A stretch of DNA of 64,000 bases, taken from positions 141,724-205,723 of the forward strand of contig CP051546.1 in the NCBI GenBank assembly GCA_012837155.1. The letters are read 5' to 3'. The stretch comes from Flavobacterium sp. (GTDB lineage Bacteria; Bacteroidota; Bacteroidia; Flavobacteriales; Flavobacteriaceae). Below are positions 57,705 to 64,000 of this stretch, piece after piece (the first letter of the stretch is position 1; every line of letters begins with the position of its first letter). A program made the position numbers and the translations under genes. The notes under the pieces are model-generated. The model searched no databases and was not told where the DNA came from. It worked only from the letters and a program-made list of their open reading frames with translations.

Positions 57705-57848
57705 TAAGTATAACTGAATGCAAAAAAAAATTAAACAAAAAAGGAATAGAATATACTGATAATGAAATAGAAATTATCAGAAACACACTCTACAAATTAG
57801 CAGAGGTGTGCCGTAATCAAATTAACAATAAAAATACAGAAAAATAAA

Positions 57849-59447
57849 ATGGAAAACATAAACGTAATAATTTACAGTCGTGTAAGCACTGACGAACAAG
57901 CACAAAAAGGATTTAGTCTTGACTACCAAGAACAAACATTGATGAGCCATTGCGAAAGAATGGGATACAATCTAGTTAAGTCATATAGAGAAGACCACTC
58001 AGCTAAAAACTTCAAGAGACCCGAATGGACAAACTTGAAAGCATACGCAAAAGCTAACAAGAAAGCAATTCATAAAGTATTATTTGTCAAGTGGGATAGA
58101 TTCTCACGTAACACAGAACAAGCTTTAACAGTCTTGCGAGAGTTCGATTCAATGGGAATTGAATTGAATGCTACGGAACAGTATTTAGATATGTCCAATT
58201 CAGACAACAAAATGGTACTTTCAATTTATCTAACAGCTGGAGAGGTCGAAAGAGATAAAATTTCAAGCCGAACGATTAGCGGAACATACCAAGCAAAGAA
58301 AGAGGGTTATTTTACAGGAAAAGCACCGTATGGATATGACAACTTTCGAGATGAATCCAAAAAATCAACATTGAAACCAAACCAATTTTCTTTTTTCGTT
58401 AAAAAAGCATTTGTTGAGGTTGCAATGAATATTGAATCAGTTGAAACGATTCGCAAGAAACTCAAACAAGAAGGAATGAAGCTTGAAAAAAGTGCTTTTA
58501 GCGAGTTGCTTAAAAACGTAGTATACATAGGTAAGATTAAAGTTCCTGAATTCAAAAAGGAATCCGCAATGGAGGTAAAAGGCAAACATGAAGCTTTGAT
58601 AGACTTGGACACATTCAACAAAGTACAAGCTATCTTCAAAGGTAAAAGATGGCACGGAACAAAACCAGCACACAAAAACCTAGACTTTCCACTACGTGAT
58701 TTTCTAACGTGCGAGGTTTGCGGTCACCAAATTACAGGTAGTCACTCAAAGGGCAGAAGCAAAAAATATCCTTATTACCATTGTAGAAATAAGTGTGAAA
58801 CTAGAGTTTCAGTCGATGAAGCTCATAACAGAATAGGAAGCATTCTTTTCAACTTACAAATAAATGAAAATATTAAAGATTTGTTCTCAGATATTTTAAA
58901 GGATTCTGAATCTCAAATAAACGGAGATAGAACCATTCAACTTCAAAACAAAATTGAACTTCAAAAGGTTTTAAAATCCAAAATCGAAGATACAGAAGAC
59001 TTACTTTTAAGCAAGGACATCAATAAAGAAAGATTCAATAGTATCATTGAACGTATCAACGGACAGCTTAATGACGTCAATAATGAAATCGAAATACTTA
59101 GCAAGAGAACGGATTCAATCAAAACATACGTTGATTCAGGACTAGAGTTACTCACAAAATTAGATATAATGTTTGCTAATGGCGATTATGATGGAAAAAG
59201 AATAGTAGCGGGTTCAATATTTACTCAAAAGCTGATTTTCGGAAATGATGATTGTCGAACCGCTAAAGTGAATGAGGTCGTTGAGGTTTTGACTAGGAAT
59301 AACAAGGGTTCGGAAGGTTATAAAAAAGAAAAGCCGTCATTTCTGACAGCTTTTCCGCTTACGTACCCGGAGCCGGAGTCGAACCGGCACGGTTTCCCAC
59401 AGGTGTTTGAGACCAGCGCGTCTACCAATTCCGCCATCCGGGCTTAG
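57849..59447 (+). CDS. large serine recombinase (integrase of the element)
   Basis: This 532-residue protein (as read) has a resolvase domain (SRVSTDEQAQKGFSLDYQEQ, KWDRFSRNTEQALTVL), the recombinase domain (GYDNFRDESKKSTL, MEVKGKHEALIDLDTFNKVQ) and a zinc ribbon CEVCGHQITGSHSKGRSKKY with Cys ligands. A coiled coil follows. The last ~30 codons read antisense through the tRNA-Leu gene (PEPESNRHGFPQVFETSAST), so the true C-terminus in the unintegrated form would differ. The catalytic Ser is intact, so the integrase may be active. Confidence 0.92.
   Translation: MENINVIIYSRVSTDEQAQKGFSLDYQEQTLMSHCERMGYNLVKSYREDHSAKNFKRPEWTNLKAYAKANKKAIHKVLFVKWDRFSRNTEQALTVLREFDSMGIELNATEQYLDMSNSDNKMVLSIYLTAGEVERDKISSRTISGTYQAKKEGYFTGKAPYGYDNFRDESKKSTLKPNQFSFFVKKAFVEVAMNIESVETIRKKLKQEGMKLEKSAFSELLKNVVYIGKIKVPEFKKESAMEVKGKHEALIDLDTFNKVQAIFKGKRWHGTKPAHKNLDFPLRDFLTCEVCGHQITGSHSKGRSKKYPYYHCRNKCETRVSVDEAHNRIGSILFNLQINENIKDLFSDILKDSESQINGDRTIQLQNKIELQKVLKSKIEDTEDLLLSKDINKERFNSIIERINGQLNDVNNEIEILSKRTDSIKTYVDSGLELLTKLDIMFANGDYDGKRIVAGSIFTQKLIFGNDDCRTAKVNEVVEVLTRNNKGSEGYKKEKPSFLTAFPLTYPEPESNRHGFPQVFETSASTNSAIRA
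59363..59369. repeat. right attachment repeat (GTACCCG) in the tRNA-Leu 3' end
   Basis: These are the same 7 bases as at 51561-51567, lying in the acceptor-stem end of the tRNA. Confidence 0.5.
59364..59443 (-). tRNA. tRNA-Leu (CAA)
   Basis: A class II tRNA of 80 nt: acceptor GCCCGGA with TCCGGGT, D-arm GCGGAATTGGTAGACGC, an anticodon loop CTCAAAC giving CAA, a long variable arm and T-arm GCCGGTTCGACTCCGGC. CCA is not encoded. The anticodon stem holds one T-T mismatch. It is the integration target of the element; its 3' end remains intact. Confidence 0.93.
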
Positions 59448-59532
59448 CAGACAATGAAATAACAACAGCTATTTCAACGCAATAAAAAGTGGCTATTCGT
59501 ATAAATTAACCCGCTTTTTGTTTAACACGGTG

Positions 59533-59561
59533 CAAATGTAAAAAATATTATTAGAACACAA
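59533..59561 (-). promoter_or_regulatory. promoter of tRNA-Leu
   Basis: On the minus strand TTG (59559-59561), an 18-bp spacer and TACATTTG (59533-59540) match the Bacteroidota consensus, 90 bp upstream of the tRNA 5' end. Confidence 0.75.
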
Positions 59562-59605
59562 TTAAAAATACTTAAAATTTTCCTTTCAGAGTTCAATTTT
59601 ATTCC

Positions 59606-59613
59606 TAAATTTG
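59606..59613 (+). promoter_or_regulatory. -7 box of the prs promoter
   Basis: TAAATTTG matches TAnnTTTG, about 124 bp upstream of prs. The leader is long; no TTG is at the ideal spacing. Confidence 0.5.
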
Positions 59614-59736
59614 CACCTCGATAAAACGAAATACACTAACTAACTACATCCGAGACACTTATAGCATTGTGGCTTTTAAACATAAAAGACAACGACCAAT
59701 TATTATGGAGTGCAGCGGAATAAAAACAACAAATAA

Positions 59737-60678
59737 ATGTCACACTTAGAGCCAGAAGCTAAAATTTTTGCGTGTTCACAAAGTGTTTACCTCGCAGAAA
59801 AAATAGCCAAGGAATACGGAATTCCATTGGGTAAGGTTACCATGTCGAAATATAGCGATGGCGAATTTCAGCCATCTTATGAAGAGTCGATTAGAGGTTT
59901 GCGTGTGTTTATCGTTTGTTCTACTTTTCCAAGTTCTGACAATTTAATGGAATTATTACTGATGATTGATGCTGCAAAACGGGCTTCGGCCAGACACATA
60001 ACAGCAGTAATCCCTTATTTTGGTTGGGCAAGACAAGACAGAAAAGATAAGCCAAGAGTTCCGATTGGAGCTAAATTAGTAGCTAAATTATTAGAAACTG
60101 CTGGTGCAACTAGAATGATGACTATGGATTTGCACGCAGACCAAATTCAAGGATTCTTTGAAAAACCAGTTGACCATCTTTTTGCTTCGACAATATTTTT
60201 GCCGTATGTAGAAAGTCTAAATCTTGATAATTTAATGATTGCATCCCCAGATATGGGTGGTTCTAAAAGAGCTTATGCTTATTCTAAGTTTTTAAATTCA
60301 GAAGTGGTCATTTGTTATAAGCAGCGAAAAGCGGCTAATGTTATCGAAACAATGGAGTTGATTGGAGAAGTAAAAGGCAAAAATGTAATTCTTGTAGATG
60401 ATATGATTGATACAGGAGGCACATTGGCAAGAGCCGCCGATTTAATGATGGAAAAAGGCGCACTAAGCGTTAGAGCTATATGTACACACCCGATATTATC
60501 TGGTGGGGCATACGAAAAAATAGAAAATTCGAAATTACTCGAATTGATAGTAACCGATTCTATTCCTTTAAAACAAGCATCAAACAAAATTAGAGTGGTA
60601 AGTTGTGCGCCTCTTTTTGCAGAAGTTATGCAAATGGTACAGAATAATAATTCCATTAGCGGAAAGTTTTTAATGTAA
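59737..60678 (+). CDS. prs: ribose-phosphate diphosphokinase
   Basis: The 313-residue enzyme makes PRPP from ribose 5-phosphate and ATP for nucleotide and His/Trp synthesis. It has SKYSDGEFQPSYEESIRG, TMDLHADQIQGFF (Mg/ATP region) and the PRPP loop NVILVDDMIDTGGTLA. The N-terminal ATP-site WARQDRK is also present. The frame is intact. It is divergent from the tRNA-Leu gene and upstream of ctc. Confidence 0.97.
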   Translation: MSHLEPEAKIFACSQSVYLAEKIAKEYGIPLGKVTMSKYSDGEFQPSYEESIRGLRVFIVCSTFPSSDNLMELLLMIDAAKRASARHITAVIPYFGWARQDRKDKPRVPIGAKLVAKLLETAGATRMMTMDLHADQIQGFFEKPVDHLFASTIFLPYVESLNLDNLMIASPDMGGSKRAYAYSKFLNSEVVICYKQRKAANVIETMELIGEVKGKNVILVDDMIDTGGTLARAADLMMEKGALSVRAICTHPILSGGAYEKIENSKLLELIVTDSIPLKQASNKIRVVSCAPLFAEVMQMVQNNNSISGKFLM

Positions 60679-60692
60679 TGCACAAGTGATTC

Positions 60693-60745
60693 GCTTTTAG
60701 TAAGTAGTGAATAGCCATTTGGGAATACCAAAATTCACTAAAAGC
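60693..60745. repeat. inverted repeat with a 7-bp expansion in the prs-ctc spacer
   Basis: ATTCACTAAAAGC (60733-60745) is the complement of GCTTTTAGT plus GAAT at 60693-60712, but the left arm contains seven additional bases, an apparent heptamer duplication (AGTAAGT/AGTGAAT). Confidence 0.55.
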
Positions 60746-60775
60746 TACAATCAAAAAAAGTAGATAGTTCTTTAT

Positions 60776-60810
60776 GATTAGCTAGTTACTAATCACTAAT
60801 TACCAATCAC
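60776..60810. repeat. heptamer-period repeat upstream of ctc
   Basis: Five seven-base words, GATTAGC, TAGTTAC, TAATCAC, TAATTAC, CAATCAC, lie in exact period 7, 40 bp ahead of the ctc start. This is the same architecture as at the nuo junctions. Confidence 0.7.
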
Positions 60811-60852
60811 TTATAAACAAGAGTTTAATAATTAACTATATAAATTTTTACA

Positions 60853-61461
60853 ATGAAATCGATTACAATTAAAGGATCAGAAAGAGAAAGCGTGGGCAAA
60901 GTTGCTACTAAGGCCTTACGTAATGCTGGAGCGGTTCCTTGCGTGTTATACGGAGGAAATCAACCAGTACATTTTTCGGCAGACGAAAGAGCATTCAAAA
61001 CATTGGTTTATACTCCAAACGCACACACAGTTGTGATTGATCTTGGCGAAAAAACATTCAATGCTGTTTTACAAGACATTCAGGTTCACCCCGTGACTGA
61101 TAAAATTTTACACATTGACTTCTTTCAATTATTTGATGACAAAGAAATCACTATGGAAGTTCCAGTAAAAATTACTGGTGTTTCGCCTGGTGTTTTATTA
61201 GGTGGTGATTTACGCTTAAATACTCGTAGATTAAAAGTAAAAGCTTTGCCAAAAAATCTTCCAGATAATATCGAAGCTAATATTTCTGAACTTCAAATGG
61301 GGAACAAATTGTATGTAACGAAATTGGTTTCGGACAAATACAAATTATTGCACCCAGACAATACTGTTGTTTGTCAGGTAAGAATTTCTCGTGCGGCTAT
61401 GAAAGCAGCTCAAGAAGCAGCAAAAGCAGCAAAAGCACCAGCAGGAAAAAAGAAAAAATAA
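60853..61461 (+). CDS. rplY: 50S ribosomal protein L25 / general stress protein Ctc
   Basis: The 202-residue two-domain L25 (TL5/Ctc type) starts [20 protein letters not shown]. The 5S rRNA-binding N-domain includes [19 protein letters not shown], and [17 protein letters not shown] marks the domain end. The C-terminal domain ends in an Ala/Lys-rich tail ([14 protein letters not shown]). The frame is intact. A terminator follows. Confidence 0.96.
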   Translation: MKSITIKGSERESVGKVATKALRNAGAVPCVLYGGNQPVHFSADERAFKTLVYTPNAHTVVIDLGEKTFNAVLQDIQVHPVTDKILHIDFFQLFDDKEITMEVPVKITGVSPGVLLGGDLRLNTRRLKVKALPKNLPDNIEANISELQMGNKLYVTKLVSDKYKLLHPDNTVVCQVRISRAAMKAAQEAAKAAKAPAGKKKK

Positions 61462-61483
61462 TTTTTTTCGAACCATTCAAGAG

Positions 61484-61512
61484 AGCATCAGTTTTAACTG
61501 GTGCTTTTTTTG
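61484..61512 (+). terminator. terminator of ctc
   Basis: AGCATCAGTT and AACTGGTGCT form a 10-bp stem with one G-U pair around TT, followed by a T run to 61511. Confidence 0.88.
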
Positions 61513-61606
61513 TTTTATGAAGCATCGCGGATGCCCAATCTAAACCCTTTTTCAAATTTGCAAATTATCTTATTTCCAAATTAAGTTATTACATTACTTT
61601 TGTAAA

Positions 61607-62233
61607 ATGATAAAATGGATAAAAAACCTGTTTTCATCAACAAAAACAGAAGACAATACAGCATACATGAAGAAATTTTTAATCGTCGGACTGGGTAACA
61701 TTGGCGCCGAATATGCAAATACCCGACACAATATTGGTTTTAAAATCGTTGATTTTTTTGCCAAAAAAGAAGGAGTTACCTTCGAAACCGCAAAACTAGG
61801 TTCGCTTGCCGAATACAAATATAAAGGAAGAACTTTTTTTCTGTTGAAACCCAATACGTATATGAATTTAAGCGGAAAAGCCGTAAAATATTGGATGACA
61901 ACAGCAAATATTCCGCTCGAAAACATCATGATTATTACCGATGATTTAAACCTCCCTTTTGGAACTATCCGCATGAAGCCAAAAGGAAGTGACGGAGGTC
62001 ACAATGGTTTAAAAAACATTAACTTAATTTTGAATACCACGAATTACACCCGATTTAGATTTGGCATCAGCGACGAATTCAAAAAAGGAAAACAAATAGA
62101 TTATGTACTTAGCGATTGGGCTGATGATGAAAAAACAAAACTTTCAGAACGACTAGAATTAAGTGCTGAAATCATAAAATCATTTGTCACTTCAGGACTG
62201 GAAAATACCATGACCACTTTTAACGGAAAATAA
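61607..62233 (+). CDS. pth: peptidyl-tRNA hydrolase
   Basis: The 208-residue enzyme frees tRNA from stalled peptidyl-tRNA. It has FLIVGLGNIGAEYANTRHNIGF with the catalytic His, FLLKPNTYMNLSG (Asn site) and DDLNLPFGTIRMKPKGSDGG, HNGLKN. The start at 61607 (MIKWIKNLFSS) adds a basic 20-residue N-extension before MKKFLIVG at 61667; related flavobacteria have a similar extension, so both starts are possible. The frame is intact. Confidence 0.94.
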   Translation: MIKWIKNLFSSTKTEDNTAYMKKFLIVGLGNIGAEYANTRHNIGFKIVDFFAKKEGVTFETAKLGSLAEYKYKGRTFFLLKPNTYMNLSGKAVKYWMTTANIPLENIMIITDDLNLPFGTIRMKPKGSDGGHNGLKNINLILNTTNYTRFRFGISDEFKKGKQIDYVLSDWADDEKTKLSERLELSAEIIKSFVTSGLENTMTTFNGK

Positions 62234-62296
62234 GAAGATGAAAAAACTTTTTGTATTCAAATTATAATTAATTTGGCTTTTCCTAGTTTACTTTAA

Positions 62297-64000
62297 ATGA
62301 GAAGCACTTTTAACATTCCTAATTTATTTGTCGTAATTTGTTTGTTTACCCTAAACTTGGTGTATTGCCAAGACACAAATACTTTATTTGGAAAACAAAA
62401 GCACACAGAAAACGGCACTCAAAATAAGGAATTCATTAGATGTGCCACGACAGAATACGAAAAATTTCTGCAAGAAATAAATCCTAAGAGAATGACTGAC
62501 TCTCAGTTTGAATCTTGGGTAACGCCATTAGTCAAGCATTATCAATCGATGCGAACTTCTTCTCAAAGTGGCGGAATAATAACCATTCCTGTTGTTGTGC
62601 ATGTGATACACAGCGGACAAACTATTGGAACGGCATCTAATATTACTGACACTCAAGTACAATCTCAGATTAAAGTATTGAATCAGGATTTTAGAAAAAT
62701 GCTAGGAACACCTGGTTACAACACAAATCCAATTGGAGCCGATATTCAAATTGAATTTGCTCTTGCTCTACAAGATCCCAATGGAAACCCAACAAACGGA
62801 ATTGACAGGGTAAGTTTTTGTCAAGAAAATTGGTCCGAGACAGAATTTGATTTAAAGGTAAAACCAGCAACCATTTGGAATCCTACGTTATATATGAATA
62901 TGTGGACTACTAAATTAACTGACAACACCATTTTGGGGTACGCCCAATTTCCTGACGCTTCTAGCTTAGCTGGTCTTGATGCAACAGGTGGAAACTCGAA
63001 TTCTGACGGAGTTGTTGCTAAGTATACCGCGTTTGGAAGTATTAAGGACAATGATGGAACTTTTTTATTAGACCTAACTTATAATAGAGGAAGAACAATG
63101 ACTCACGAAGTAGGTCATTGGTTGGGATTAAGGCATATTTGGGGTGATGCCACTTGTGGCGATGACTTTTGTGCAGACACTCCTGTGCATCACGACGCTA
63201 ATCGTGGCTGTCCTACGGTTGCAAATTGTGATAATAATGGAAACGAAATGGTCGAAAACTATATGGATTATACAGATGACGTTTGTATGAACATTTTTAC
63301 CCAAAATCAAAAGGATAGAATAACTGCCGTTATGAATAATTCTCCTAGAAGAAAAGAGTTAAAAACTTCAACAAAAAGTACTCCGCTGAGTTTGTTTGCC
63401 AATGATGCCGAAGTAAAAATTGAATCAAGTTGTCCATTACCTGCTTGTGGAGCTACTCCCAACCAAACAATTCAAAAAATAACCATTTACAATAGAGGAA
63501 CAAACAGATTAACTACTGCAACCCTAATGTACAATATCAATGGAGGTGCTAACACGACTTATAATTGGACTGGAAATTTAGCAACAAACGAATTAAATAC
63601 TTTTGATGTGCAAATCAATTCGGTTACAGACGGAACAATACATGCTGAAATCATTAAAGCTAATGGCGTAACAGATCAAAGGAATACCAACAACACCGCA
63701 TCTGGAACATTTACACTACCGGGAGTACCAACAAATTACACCAGTAATGAATTTGTGTTTAGATTGCAACAAGATAACTTTGGGAGCGAAACTACTTGGA
63801 ATCTAAAAGATGATTCGGGAACAATTTTATACAAAGGAGGGCCGTATACAGACGCAACACCAATACCCGCTTTACTTACTCAAAACTGGACACTTGCTAA
63901 CAATCAATGCTATGTTTTTACAATAAATGATACCGAAGGCGACGGAATATGTTGCGATGGTGGCAACGGTTTTTATAACATTAAATCCGCTGACGGAACT
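62297..64000 (+). CDS. secreted zinc metalloprotease, M43 (pappalysin/cytophagalysin) family, C-terminally cut by the window
   Basis: The gene begins at 62297 and is open to the window end, so at least 568 residues are seen. A signal peptide ends near LNLVYCQ. The catalytic domain carries the zinc motif HEVGHWLGLRH (HExxHxxGxxH) and the Met-turn-like ENYMDYTDD, with the Cys residues of CGDDFCADTP between them. After it come beta-sandwich segments (CARDB-like) with KITIYNRGTNRLTTATL and ATHAEIIKANG-type strands, and the final part contains GDGICCDGGNG, as in secreted Bacteroidota proteins with a T9SS tail. The tail itself lies outside. Confidence 0.9.
   Translation, partial: MRSTFNIPNLFVVICLFTLNLVYCQDTNTLFGKQKHTENGTQNKEFIRCATTEYEKFLQEINPKRMTDSQFESWVTPLVKHYQSMRTSSQSGGIITIPVVVHVIHSGQTIGTASNITDTQVQSQIKVLNQDFRKMLGTPGYNTNPIGADIQIEFALALQDPNGNPTNGIDRVSFCQENWSETEFDLKVKPATIWNPTLYMNMWTTKLTDNTILGYAQFPDASSLAGLDATGGNSNSDGVVAKYTAFGSIKDNDGTFLLDLTYNRGRTMTHEVGHWLGLRHIWGDATCGDDFCADTPVHHDANRGCPTVANCDNNGNEMVENYMDYTDDVCMNIFTQNQKDRITAVMNNSPRRKELKTSTKSTPLSLFANDAEVKIESSCPLPACGATPNQTIQKITIYNRGTNRLTTATLMYNINGGANTTYNWTGNLATNELNTFDVQINSVTDGTIHAEIIKANGVTDQRNTNNTASGTFTLPGVPTNYTSNEFVFRLQQDNFGSETTWNLKDDSGTILYKGGPYTDATPIPALLTQNWTLANNQCYVFTINDTEGDGICCDGGNGFYNIKSADGT

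Larger units (their letters stand above)
56589..57847 (+). pseudogene. small helical gene upstream of the recombinase, split by IS630
   Basis: The right part reads ITECKKKLNKKGIEYTDNEI and EIIRNTLYKLAEVCRNQ up to a stop at 57845, one base before the recombinase ATG. The left part, ATG at 56589, reads MTTEKRSV and runs into the IS630 end. Joining them gives a ~55-residue helical protein with a one-base discrepancy at the junction. Short helical proteins with LYxLAE endings precede recombinase genes in related genomes, as I recall. The split is by the IS630 at a TA. Confidence 0.45.
51561..59369. mobile_element. integrated element at tRNA-Leu (about 7.8 kb)
   Basis: The element runs from the GTACCCG after gntR to the GTACCCG of the tRNA-Leu 3' end. 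It carries a HUH-type Rep, two small ORFs, a resolvase, a divergent XRE regulator, two small unknown proteins and a large serine recombinase next to the tRNA, the normal place for an integrase. IS1595 copy 3 and an IS630 were added later. A 7-bp shared core is short but is what serine recombinases leave. Removing the element would place gntR's terminator beside the tRNA, a tidy convergent arrangement. Whether it still moves is unknown; the recombinase is intact. Confidence 0.6.

Overview
The window is low-GC bacterial DNA that reads as a member of the Flavobacteriaceae, most likely Flavobacterium or a close relative. The evidence is the Bacteroidota-type promoter box TAnnTTTG ahead of many genes, weak Shine-Dalgarno sequences, a short NuoG without a molybdopterin-type domain, separate nuoC and nuoD, DUF4369/TlpA-like and M43-type secreted proteins, and HlyD and other lipoproteins with a Bacteroidota-style SCxxx or GCxxx lipobox. 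Genus-level placement is an inference from protein resemblance.

Layout. 1-3.4 kb: 2-oxoglutarate dehydrogenase E2 (cut by the window edge) and E1. 3.7-6.3 kb: an outer-membrane protein, a conserved hypothetical, a polyprenyl synthetase and an FMN reductase. 6.3-12.9 kb: a tetR-tolC-hlyD-RND efflux operon. 13-17.2 kb: an accessory patch with a PH-domain gene, a HigBA-type toxin-antitoxin pair, and an ISAs1 element inserted with a perfect 10-bp duplication into an AAA/DUF4143 ATPase gene. 17.4-20.7 kb: a TlpA-like thioredoxin, aspS and a cold-shock gene. 20.8-36.5 kb: the complete nuoA-N complex I operon, interrupted by passenger genes: an AAA ATPase plus TOPRIM pair between nuoE and nuoF, a four-helix-bundle (23S-IVP family) gene between nuoF and nuoG, and the wreck of a second such gene between nuoM and nuoN. 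36.6-41.8 kb: a secreted protein, an MBOAT acyltransferase with an SGNH-like partner, and two oxidoreductases. 42-51.5 kb: a galactose locus (sodium/sugar symporter, galE, galT, galK, galM, divergent GntR regulator) damaged by two IS1595 insertions and holding a fossil of a family-2 beta-galactosidase start. 51.6-59.4 kb: an integrated element at the 3' end of a tRNA-Leu gene, bounded by GTACCCG repeats, with a HUH-type Rep, small genes, a resolvase, an XRE regulator, a lipoprotein, a third IS1595, an IS630 and a large serine recombinase. 59.7-64 kb: prs, ctc (L25), pth and the start of a secreted M43 metalloprotease.

More than twenty genes, including core ones (nuoG, nuoH, nuoL, nuoN, galK, galM, polyprenyl synthetase, the RND pump), carry single-base indels, mostly deletions, while the protein continues perfectly in another frame. 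One of three otherwise near-identical IS1595 copies differs by one missing base. I read most of these as assembly errors, so such genes are annotated as one CDS with the frameshift noted.

The items I consider most worth pursuing are the ATPase/TOPRIM cassette embedded in the nuo operon (resembling split OLD or PARIS-type defence pairs), the HUH Rep-bearing tRNA-Leu island, and arrays of 7-bp period repeats that fill many spacers, especially inside the nuo operon.
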